A stretch of DNA of 64,000 nucleotides from Sphingopyxis panaciterrulae (GTDB lineage Bacteria > Pseudomonadota > Alphaproteobacteria > Sphingomonadales > Sphingomonadaceae). A program made the translations under genes and the position numbers. Positions 50,181-57,860 of the stretch are shown piece after piece. The stretch is taken from assembly GCF_014199295.1 (NCBI RefSeq), contig NZ_JACIJH010000004.1, positions 1 through 64,000 on the forward strand. Reading direction: 5' to 3'. How positions within the stretch are numbered: position 1 is the stretch's first letter; the number at the start of each line of letters is the position of its first letter. A model generated the notes under the pieces. That model saw only the letters and a program-made list of their open reading frames with translations, did no database searches and was not told the origin of the DNA.

Positions 50181-53100
50181 TCAGAAGCTGAAGCTGATGC
50201 TGGCTTTGGCGGCATGGTCGGCGAGACGGCTGCCGATCTGGCCGTTGTAGCTGATGCCGATCCGGGTCCGGCCGGAAATGGCGACGTCCAGCCCGGCATC
50301 GATGATCGCGGCGTCGCGCGCCACCGGCAGGCCGGCGATCCGGAAGACACTGCCGCCCGCCTGATAACGCATCGTCGTAATCGGCGCTTCGTCCCCGAAC
50401 GCATGGCGCCATCCCGCCGCGGCGCGCAGGGTCGCGTCGGCCTTTCCGAGATCGAACGTCGTCGCTGCACGCAGCCCCAGCGTCGAGAAGGTGACATCGG
50501 TCGCCGCCTTGCCGCCGGAAAGGCGCGCGTCTCCGCCCGTTTCGCCGAAGGCATCGCTACGCACCCGGACATGGGCGAGGTTGGCGAACGGCTCGATCTG
50601 CGCCCGATCGAGGTCGAAGGCATAGCCCATTTCACCGAACGCCTGGAACGTGGTGCCATCATATTCGGCGCGTGCGGTGTCGCTGAACCCCGCGAAGCCG
50701 ATGGTCCGCGTCGTCCGGATATTATGCCAGCTATAGGCCAGGCCGGTTCGCAGCGCGACGCCGTCCCACTGGCCGCCCGCATAGGCACCGAGGTGATAGC
50801 TGTCGGCCTTGCCCGAAGAGCCGCGCGCATCGACGTCGGCCTTCATATGGCTATAGCCGCCGGTCACGCCCAGGCGCATCGCCTCGCCTGCCCAATCGAG
50901 GCCCATCAGGATGCCGCCGGTCGAATGGTCGAGCCGCGCCGCATTGCCATTGCCGCCGAGATGCCCCCACGAACCGATCGCCTGGCCCCAGGCACCGCCG
51001 CGGCTGTCCTGTCCCGTGCTGCGCAAGCGGTCCCATATCGCCTGCCGAACGAACCGGCTGTCCTCGATCAGCGCACTGCGTGTCGAGGCGTGAATCTCGC
51101 CGGAGAGTTGATCGAAGGCATCGCGTGCCTGCGCGGCCGAGAGGGTCACGACCGCATCGGCCACCGGATCGCCCAGACCGAGGCTTTCGGTCCCGGCACC
51201 CGCCGCGATCTGGTTCGGCGTCTGCCCGATGCCCGCAAAGCTGATGCTGTTGCGCGTCAGGCGCAGCGTCACATCATTGGCATCGTAGAGGAGCGAGGGA
51301 TCGAGGAAGGCGAGGTTCGTCGTGACATCCGTGAAGGTGCCGCTCACCCCGCCGTCGGCGGTGAGGATCGTGTAGTCGGTCTGCGGCCTGTAATCGCCCG
51401 CGCCGGCCAGAATCTTCACCGAGCCGCCGTCGATCGTGGCCGCGCCCGATGCGGCGATCAGGTCGCCCTCGCCCGCCGCATTGACCTCCACTTCATAGGT
51501 CGACCCGGCCGCGAAACCGATATTGCCCACAACGTTGAGCGTGCCGATCGAATTGCCCGGCGCGATGGTGCCCGACACCATCGTATCGCCCACCGTGCCC
51601 GTGCCTTGCAGGCGGCCGCCGGCCAGCACGGTCACCGCGCCGCCCAGCGCGCCGTTCACCACCAGCGTGCCCGCTTCGATGTCGGTCGTTCCGTCAAAGC
51701 CGCTGGAGTCCGCGGTCAGTTCCGTCTTGCCGCCGCCCAGATGGCGGATATTGCCGTTCCCGCCGATCGCGCCGGCAAAGGCGATATCGTCGGAGCGGTG
51801 GAACACCAGCGTCCCGTCATTGTCGACCGGACCCGCGATCGCGCCCGCCGTGCCGCCGTTGCCGAGCCGCAGGGTCGCGCCGGCGAGCAGCGCGGTGGTC
51901 CCGGTGTAGCCATGGGCCGCGGTGAAGGTCACGTCGCCGCCAAGCAACGTCACATCGCCCGAACCGGTGATCGTGCCGTCGAAGCCGATCGCATCCGAGC
52001 GGTCGAATGCCAGAACGCCGTCATTGGCGACGTCGCCCTGAATCGAGCCGGCGGTGCCGCCGTTGCCGATCTGGAGCGTTCCCGCCCTGATCTCTGTCCC
52101 GCCCGAATAGCCATTCTCGCCCGTCAGGATCAACATGCCGCTATCGTCCTTGACCAGCGCGCCGGCGCCGGACAGATTCGCGGCGATCGTCGCGACATGG
52201 GTGCCGGTCGCCGAGCCGTCACCGACGCGGATGGTGGTGGCGCCGTTGTCGCCGGCGAGCGTGATCGCATCGCCCTCGACCTGCCAGCCCTCGCCGATGA
52301 ACTGCATCCCGGTGGTCGAGACGCCGCCATCGATCGTGACCAGATCCGGATTGGTCTGGAACACCGCGAATTTGCTGCCCCACGCATCCGCGCGGGCGCC
52401 ATCGGCGTCGGTCCAGTTGGTGTCCGTTCCATTCCAGATGCCGCTGCCGCCGTTGACCATGCCATTGGCCACCGTCGTCGTGCCATTCCAGAACTGGATG
52501 TCGGGAACCGCGCCGGGTTCGGGATCCGGGTTTTGTCCTCCGGCGACGACGAGGTTGACCTGCTGTGCAACCGAGGTCTGGATCTGGCCGGTCGTGCCGG
52601 TCGGCATCGCGGCGATATCGAGGCCGCCATCGGTGAGCGTCCCGTCATAATCGAACAGGCGATAGACGCCCTGACCATAGCCGAGGCCGGCCGTGACGCT
52701 CAACTGTCCGTCGAGCGCGAGGTCGTTCGTCACATGGAACAGGCCGGCGCCGTTGCCGGGCGCACCCAGCGTCACGGCGATAGCCGATTCGTTCGACAGG
52801 GCCAGCGATGCCATGGTGAGGGTCTGGCCCTGCACGCCCAGCAGGATGCCGCCGTCGGCAATATCGACGGCCCCGGTGAGCGAGCCGGTGCCCGACAGCG
52901 TGCCGCCGGAAAGAATATTCGCCGCGCCGCCGAGCGAGCCGTCCACCGCCACCTGTCCGCCGTGGATGATCGTCGTCCCCGAAAACGCCGAACTGTCGCC
53001 CGTCAACCTGGTTTGCCCGGCATAATGCTCGACGCGGTGCGTGCCGGGGCCGGTCGAAACGAGACCGGCCGAATCGAGAGCTGTTGAAAAGATGTAATCG

Positions 53101-54725
53101 TCATCGCTATGATTGAAGACGAGCGTGCCGTCCCCGGCTCGGAAACCCAACGTCGCGGCGTCAAACGCACCCGCGCCAGCGGCGGCCTCGTCGGCCGCGG
53201 CGCCGATGGTCAGCGTGCCGATGCTGTCCGCATAGAAACCGATATAGGCCTTGCTGCCGACCGACACCGCTCCTCCGTCGGAAATGGTCAGCGCGCCCGT
53301 TCCATAACTCGCGATGGCGAGTTCGTCGCCCACGTCCAGGGCCGATGCGCTCCCCGCGCCATCGGCGCCCGACACCGTGATCGCGCCGCTGCCGACGGTG
53401 CGACCGCTGATCGTAACCGATCCCCCGGCAGTGACCAGGCCGCCAGCGGCGATGGTCAGCGTGCCGTCGCCCTGAGAGCCGACGCGGAGATTATCTTCCA
53501 TCGACCAGGTCGATGCGTTGCCGGCGGCGTCGGTGCCGGAGACCAGAACCGTTCCGGTCGTGCCCAGATTGGCGGCGACATAGCCGTCTCTGGCGGCAAT
53601 CACCTGCCCGCCGCCTTCGATGGTCATTTTACCGCTGCTCCAGTCCCCGACCGAAACGCTGCCATGAGCTTCGATGGTCGAGGCATTCCCCGCGCTATCC
53701 ACGCCCGAAATCAGCACGATGCCATGCCCCGTGTCGTCGTCGCCCAGATTGACGTCATTGGCCGAAACTCGTCCGCCGTCGGCGACGGTCAGCAAGCCTT
53801 CTCCCCGCTCCCCGATGGTCAGGCTGGCTCCGTTGATCCATTGGGACCCCGTGCCCGTCACCATGACCTCGCTGGCGGCCTCCGATGTTCTGGCGATGAT
53901 GCCGGCAAAGTTCTTGACGACCCCGCCGTCCTCGATCCGCAGCACGCCGCGACCTTCCGCGCCCACCGCCATCGGCCCGCCTTCGGCGTTCCAGGTGGAA
54001 TGGGTTCCGTCGGCATTGACGCCAGAAACCAGAACGGTGCTCTCGCCCCCATCCGGGCCATAAATCGATCCACCGCGGCTGGTGACCAGCCCGCCGTCGA
54101 GGATGTTCAGCGCGCCCGTGCCGCTGCCGCTGAAGTGGCCGACATAGAATCCGCTTGTGGTCAGCCAACCGGACGAATTGCCATTGCCGTCCGTGCCCGT
54201 GATCGTCGCCGTACCGGCGCCGCCCACCCGCTCTCCGAGCGTGCCGGTCGAGGACGTGACCACGCCGCCGCCTTCGACGACAAGCATTCCCTTTCCACCT
54301 CGGCCGACGGTCAGTCCGCTATTGTTGGTCCAGGTGGACGCGTTGCCGCCGGCATCGGTGCCCGAAACCGTCACCATGCCTTCACCGTCGGCCGTATAGC
54401 CGATGACCGACGCAAAGGACGAATCCTGCTCGATCACGCCGCCATTCTCGACCGTCAGCGTACCCATGCCTTGGTCACCGACATAGATATAGCCGTCGAC
54501 CACCCACGGGCTGGCCTGATCGCCGGGCACGGTCACGACGCCGTCGTTCACTTTGTCGTCGATGATTTCCTGTGCGAACGCAGGGCTTGCCGAAGCCAGG
54601 ATCAGGGCCAGTGTCGAAATCCCCGCGCCGACGATCCCGCGGGCAGGATGCAGGCTTGCGGTAGCGAGCGAAATTTCCTTTAGCGGCATTCGGATAGAGG
54701 CGATATTCGTCGGGATCTTGGTCAT
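50181..54725 (-). CDS. large autotransporter (type V secretion), adhesin-like
   Basis: A 1514-residue self-exporting surface protein. A long signal peptide ends about Ala51 (LILASASPAFAQ). The passenger (about 52-1215) begins with some ten imperfect repeats of the form GxGTLTVExGGxV...VSGTDAxGNAST, a beta-helix type seen in AIDA-like adhesins, followed by autotransporter-associated beta-strand repeats (TLQIGNGGTAGSI, TLRLGNGGTAGAI, DFDRSD-like). The C-terminal barrel of about 280 residues starts near GGAWGQAIGSWGHLGG and ends SISFSF with terminal Phe. The start at 54725 has AAAGG nearby. A LytTR/LytS two-component pair lies divergently next door and is a likely regulator. The ligand is unknown. 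Confidence 0.92.
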   Translation of the reverse strand: MTKIPTNIASIRMPLKEISLATASLHPARGIVGAGISTLALILASASPAFAQEIIDDKVNDGVVTVPGDQASPWVVDGYIYVGDQGMGTLTVENGGVIEQDSSFASVIGYTADGEGMVTVSGTDAGGNASTWTNNSGLTVGRGGKGMLVVEGGGVVTSSTGTLGERVGGAGTATITGTDGNGNSSGWLTTSGFYVGHFSGSGTGALNILDGGLVTSRGGSIYGPDGGESTVLVSGVNADGTHSTWNAEGGPMAVGAEGRGVLRIEDGGVVKNFAGIIARTSEAASEVMVTGTGSQWINGASLTIGERGEGLLTVADGGRVSANDVNLGDDDTGHGIVLISGVDSAGNASTIEAHGSVSVGDWSSGKMTIEGGGQVIAARDGYVAANLGTTGTVLVSGTDAAGNASTWSMEDNLRVGSQGDGTLTIAAGGLVTAGGSVTISGRTVGSGAITVSGADGAGSASALDVGDELAIASYGTGALTISDGGAVSVGSKAYIGFYADSIGTLTIGAAADEAAAGAGAFDAATLGFRAGDGTLVFNHSDDDYIFSTALDSAGLVSTGPGTHRVEHYAGQTRLTGDSSAFSGTTIIHGGQVAVDGSLGGAANILSGGTLSGTGSLTGAVDIADGGILLGVQGQTLTMASLALSNESAIAVTLGAPGNGAGLFHVTNDLALDGQLSVTAGLGYGQGVYRLFDYDGTLTDGGLDIAAMPTGTTGQIQTSVAQQVNLVVAGGQNPDPEPGAVPDIQFWNGTTTVANGMVNGGSGIWNGTDTNWTDADGARADAWGSKFAVFQTNPDLVTIDGGVSTTGMQFIGEGWQVEGDAITLAGDNGATTIRVGDGSATGTHVATIAANLSGAGALVKDDSGMLILTGENGYSGGTEIRAGTLQIGNGGTAGSIQGDVANDGVLAFDRSDAIGFDGTITGSGDVTLLGGDVTFTAAHGYTGTTALLAGATLRLGNGGTAGAIAGPVDNDGTLVFHRSDDIAFAGAIGGNGNIRHLGGGKTELTADSSGFDGTTDIEAGTLVVNGALGGAVTVLAGGRLQGTGTVGDTMVSGTIAPGNSIGTLNVVGNIGFAAGSTYEVEVNAAGEGDLIAASGAATIDGGSVKILAGAGDYRPQTDYTILTADGGVSGTFTDVTTNLAFLDPSLLYDANDVTLRLTRNSISFAGIGQTPNQIAAGAGTESLGLGDPVADAVVTLSAAQARDAFDQLSGEIHASTRSALIEDSRFVRQAIWDRLRSTGQDSRGGAWGQAIGSWGHLGGNGNAARLDHSTGGILMGLDWAGEAMRLGVTGGYSHMKADVDARGSSGKADSYHLGAYAGGQWDGVALRTGLAYSWHNIRTTRTIGFAGFSDTARAEYDGTTFQAFGEMGYAFDLDRAQIEPFANLAHVRVRSDAFGETGGDARLSGGKAATDVTFSTLGLRAATTFDLGKADATLRAAAGWRHAFGDEAPITTMRYQAGGSVFRIAGLPVARDAAIIDAGLDVAISGRTRIGISYNGQIGSRLADHAAKASISFSF

Positions 54726-54801
54726 TGGGGAGCCTTTCATGGAAGTTTCGCACAGGCCATCGGCGGCCGGGCCGAGCGTGCGGCGATTGCGGGAGGTCCC
54801 A

Positions 54802-54960
54802 ATGGCCACCGCGCCCGGTGAATGGGATAGGCCGCGCGACGAATGGCTCAGCGCCGCGACCGACGCGATGCGGCGAGGGGTGCGGGGCGCGGACGGGCAC
54901 GACGAATGGTCGACCGGCGCGACGAACGGCGCCGGCCTGAAACGGAAACCGGCAAGATGA
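54802..54960 (+). CDS. possible 52-residue leader gene of the response regulator
   Basis: A short frame starting MATAPGEWDRPRDEW with GGGAGG six bases upstream and ending in TGA that overlaps the ATG of the response regulator (ATGA). It contains three DEW-type segments (RDEWLS, HDEWST, GEWDR). Coupled translation could set regulator expression. The composition is biased, and the region must also carry two divergent promoters, so it may not be a gene. Confidence 0.3.
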   Translation: MATAPGEWDRPRDEWLSAATDAMRRGVRGADGHDEWSTGATNGAGLKRKPAR

Positions 54961-55757
54961 CGATTTTGAAGGTCATGGCGGTCGACGACGAGGAACTGGC
55001 GCTCCGGCGCGTCGCGCTGCTGCTGGCCGATATCGAAGGCGCGGAACTCATCGCGACCATTCAGGATCCGCTCGATGCGCTGACGCAGATCGACCGCTTG
55101 CGGCCCGACGTCCTGTTGCTGGACATCCAGATGGCCGGGCTGGGGGGCGTGGAGTTGGCCGAACATCTGCTTCAGACCGGCGGCCATTGCCCGCAGATCA
55201 TATTCGTGACCGCCTTCAACCAGCACGCCGTCCGCGCCTTCGAGGCGCGCGCGGTCGATTATGTGCTGAAGCCGCTACGGGCCGACCGGCTGACCACCGC
55301 GCTCGATCACGCCCGCGACCAGATCGAACAGAAACGCGCCTCGCAGCACGCCGCCCATCTCGAACGCGTCGTCCACGAGCTGCGGCAACAGACGCCGCCC
55401 GCCGCGACCGACAGCGACGAACGGGAGATTTGGGTGCAGCGAGGCGACAATCATGTGCGCCTGCTGCTGCGGGAGGTCGAATGGGCGGAATCCGAACGCG
55501 ACTATGTCCACATCCATAATCACGAGCGCGCCTTTCTGCTTCGCACGACCATGGCGGCGCTGAGCGACCGCCTGGGAAGCGAGCACTTCATCCGCGTGCG
55601 CCGATCCGCGCTGGTGCGCCTCGATCAGATCGAATCCATCCGCGATCGCGGTTATGGCAATGTCCATGTGCTGCTCCGGTCGGGAACCGAAGTGCGGGTG
55701 GGCAGAACCTATCTCAAGCCGCTGCGCGAACGCATGAGCCCCAAAGCGGCCGGATAG
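54957..55757 (+). CDS. LytTR-family response regulator
   Basis: A 266-residue DNA-binding response regulator. The receiver domain (about 4-120) has the acidic pair Asp10-Asp11, phosphoacceptor Asp56 in LLLDIQMAG and the conserved Lys in DYVLKPL. After a helical linker the LytTR domain (about 160-258) contains VEWAESERDYVHIH, FLLRTTMAALSDRL, FIRVRRSALVRLDQI and VGRTYLKPLRERM. It is divergent from the autotransporter gene and convergent with the kinase gene, with 21 bases between stops. The two form a LytR/LytS or AlgR/AlgZ type pair. Confidence 0.93.
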   Translation: MTILKVMAVDDEELALRRVALLLADIEGAELIATIQDPLDALTQIDRLRPDVLLLDIQMAGLGGVELAEHLLQTGGHCPQIIFVTAFNQHAVRAFEARAVDYVLKPLRADRLTTALDHARDQIEQKRASQHAAHLERVVHELRQQTPPAATDSDEREIWVQRGDNHVRLLLREVEWAESERDYVHIHNHERAFLLRTTMAALSDRLGSEHFIRVRRSALVRLDQIESIRDRGYGNVHVLLRSGTEVRVGRTYLKPLRERMSPKAAG

Positions 55758-55778
55758 GCCGCGCGCCCGCGCCCCTTG

Positions 55779-56918
55779 CTATGCCAACTCCGCGACGCGG
55801 GTTTCACGGGTGTCGTGAAGGGCGAATTTCACCGGAAGGCGGATTTCGGACCGGAAACCGTCGGTCAGCGGGGTCGTGATCAGCGCGGCGCCCGATCCGT
55901 ACATCGTTTCCAGCCGCTCTCGCGTGTTGGCAAGGCCGATGCCCAGGCCCGGTGCCGCCGGCACGGCGCGCCTCTCCCGCGCATGATCGTCGACCGTCAG
56001 GACCAGATTGCCGTCCACCGCGCGCGCCGCGATCCTCAGCCTCATGCCGCCCACGGCACTGTTGAAACCGTGCTTCATCGCATTTTCCACCAACGGCTGG
56101 AGGATGAAATTCGGGATCAGGGCCTTCCCAAGATCATCCGGGCAATCGATTTCGACGCGGAGCCGGTCGCCGAAGCGGATTTGCTCCACCCCCAGATAGG
56201 CGCGCGCCAGGGCGATCTCGTCGGTCAGCGGCTGCTCGGCGCCATCGGATTGCTCGAGGGAAAAGCGCAAAAAATCCGCCAGGCTATCCGCCATCTCGGC
56301 CGCCGCGCGTTCGTCATGGGTAATGGCCAGGGTGGAAATGGCGCTGAGCGAATTGACCATGAAATGCGGATCGAGTTGCAGGCGCAACATCTTGAGCTCC
56401 GCCTGCGCGCTGCGTGCTTCCGCGATCGCGAGGTCCAGTTTCGTCTGCGTCAGCGCGATCTCGCGCGTCTTGGAAAGATGCGCGACGAAGGACAGCCAGA
56501 GCAGTGCCGCATTGCAGGTATAAAGCGCGAAATAGATGGTCCAGGTTATCAGGAGCAATTTGGGGTTCGTGTCCGGCATGACATGATCCGGAAAGATCGG
56601 AACGAACAGCGCCTGGGTTCCGTAATCGGCGACCGTCTGCAACGATGCCGCCAGCGCGATGGTGACGATGATGGCCGGCACGGCAATGATCGCCCGCCTG
56701 TTCTGGAGAAGTCGGACCGGACCATAGAGCAGCGTCGTGATCGCAGCCGCCGTGCAAACGGTAATCGGAACGATCAGATAGGCGCTCAGCGTATGCATCT
56801 GGCCGACGAAGATCGCACCAAGCGTGACGACGGTGCTCGACGCAAGCCACAGGATCATCGAAAGCTGGAACGCCAGCCGCAGTTCGGGCGATCGCTCCCT
56901 GTTCCATCGAAACTTCAT
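55779..56918 (-). CDS. LytS/AlgZ-type sensor histidine kinase
   Basis: A 379-residue inner membrane kinase. Four hydrophobic segments span about 18-145 with no large sensor domain. The His_kinase domain (PF06580 type) has the phosphoacceptor His185 in RLQLDPHFMVNSLSAIS, and the ATPase part contains LQPLVENAMKHGF (N box) and GLGIGLANTRERLETMYG (G box). The start at 56918 follows GGGGAAG. It is convergent with the LytTR regulator and should phosphorylate it. The signal is probably sensed within the membrane. Confidence 0.9.
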   Translation of the reverse strand: MKFRWNRERSPELRLAFQLSMILWLASSTVVTLGAIFVGQMHTLSAYLIVPITVCTAAAITTLLYGPVRLLQNRRAIIAVPAIIVTIALAASLQTVADYGTQALFVPIFPDHVMPDTNPKLLLITWTIYFALYTCNAALLWLSFVAHLSKTREIALTQTKLDLAIAEARSAQAELKMLRLQLDPHFMVNSLSAISTLAITHDERAAAEMADSLADFLRFSLEQSDGAEQPLTDEIALARAYLGVEQIRFGDRLRVEIDCPDDLGKALIPNFILQPLVENAMKHGFNSAVGGMRLRIAARAVDGNLVLTVDDHARERRAVPAAPGLGIGLANTRERLETMYGSGAALITTPLTDGFRSEIRLPVKFALHDTRETRVAELA

Positions 56919-57079
56919 GCTTCCCCGCTTTGCCCTCTCGCCGGCCACCGACAAACCAGCCTGTCTGCGCGCGACAGCCAGACCATAATATGCTGTGGCG
57001 GGCAAGGTCCCGGGGACCGCTCCGGAGCGTGACCGCGGCGTCTCCATTTTGGCCCCGTCATCGGGATCGACCCCGATGA

Positions 57080-57229
57080 CGTGGCGACGGCGAGCCGCTG
57101 TGGGACGATCTGCAAAGCGGGCGGCCGACGACCGTGCTGCCCGAATGGCGGCCGGCAAGCGAGATCGTCCACGCGGTCTTCCCCTCGCGACGCGGCCTGC
57201 TGTCGTCGGTGCGCTCGCTGCTCGATTAA
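57080..57229 (+). pseudogene. LysR-type regulator, C-terminal remnant
   Basis: About 49 codons read ...PLWDDLQSGRPTTVLPEW, RPASEIVHAVFPSRRGLLSS and VRSLLD before TAA. This is the end of a LysR effector domain (the pattern G-x-L-x-x-V-L-P-x-W ... P-S-R-R). A stop lies directly upstream in frame and no other part of a LysR gene is present in this 500-base gap. Confidence 0.6.
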
Positions 57230-57349
57230 CTGGCGGACGAATGTACCGCACGGCGACGCCGCGTTTCGGAAATGGGGTCGGGGATGAAGCCCGGCCCACC
57301 CCGGCGCGACGCACGGCTCGTCGCAGCGAGGATGTTTTGGCAAGCTTTT

Positions 57350-57366
57350 GTTAACCTGGTTCGCGC
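57350..57366 (+). promoter_or_regulatory. candidate CtrA half-site upstream of sciP
   Basis: GTTAACCTGGTTCGCGC lies 55-71 bases before the sciP start. TTAACC is the CtrA half-site of alphaproteobacteria, and sciP is CtrA-controlled in Caulobacter. A near-identical GTTAACCCTGTTTCGCGC occurs at 30109, between the GT-C-like and GFA genes. Confidence 0.35.
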
Positions 57367-57420
57367 AGGCAGGGCGCGGGGGGCACGAAGCGGCATCGCC
57401 GCGCGAATGGAGAATTCGTT

Positions 57421-57720
57421 GTGCTCGAACAAAAGGCCGATCGGCCGGCGTCCGTGATGGGACCATTGGGTCCGCTGACCCTGGAGGATTTGCCGTCTTC
57501 CAGCACCACCTATTGGGTCTGCCGCCGCAAGGCGGAGGTGCTGGCCGCGATCGACGGCGGGTTGCTCAGCGTCGAGGAAGCTCGCGCGCGCTACCGGCTG
57601 AGCCACGAGGAACTCGCGGGATGGCGCCGCACGATCGAACGCGCCGGCGTTGCGGGGCTGCGCATCACGCGCCTGAAGCAATATCGCAAGCCCGCCGCCG
57701 GCCAGGGCGGCGTGCGTTAA
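57421..57720 (+). CDS. sciP: CtrA inhibitor SciP
   Basis: A 99-residue DUF1153 protein with an HTH. The core YWVCRRKAEVLAAIDGGLLSVEEARARYRLSHEELAGWRRTIERAG and RITRLKQYR match SciP, which in Caulobacter binds CtrA or its promoters to restrain cell-cycle genes. It starts with GTG preceded by GGAGAATT. It stands alone between the LysR remnant and the GH97 cluster. A palindromic repeat follows its stop. Confidence 0.92.
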   Translation: MLEQKADRPASVMGPLGPLTLEDLPSSSTTYWVCRRKAEVLAAIDGGLLSVEEARARYRLSHEELAGWRRTIERAGVAGLRITRLKQYRKPAAGQGGVR

Positions 57721-57737
57721 ATCTGGATCACCCTATC

Positions 57738-57826
57738 CCGTTCGCCCTGAGCTTGTCGAAGGGCCGTTCTTTCTTTCGGGCGTAGCAAGAAAAAGGACGG
57801 TGCTTCGACAAGCTCAGCACGAACGG
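57738..57826. repeat. extragenic palindromic repeat (TTCGACAAGCTCAG type)
   Basis: CCGTTCGCCCTGAGCTTGTCG is mirrored by TTCGACAAGCTCAGCACGAACGG, with inner arms GGGCCGTTCTTT and AAAAAGGACGG. It is the second full copy of the element at 40905 and lies between sciP and the GH97 gene end. Confidence 0.87.
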
Positions 57827-57860
57827 AAGAAAGGGTGGTGCAGATTTAACGCACGCCGCT

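Noticed and set aside
50154..53087. A 977-codon open frame on the plus strand opposite the autotransporter
   Set aside because: The autotransporter shows signal peptide, repeats and terminal barrel; the antisense translation is an Arg/Ala-rich shadow.
52000..54500. Repeated segments as a CRISPR-like or tandem DNA repeat array
   Set aside because: The repeats are diverged protein-level repeats of the autotransporter passenger, not near-identical DNA units with spacers.
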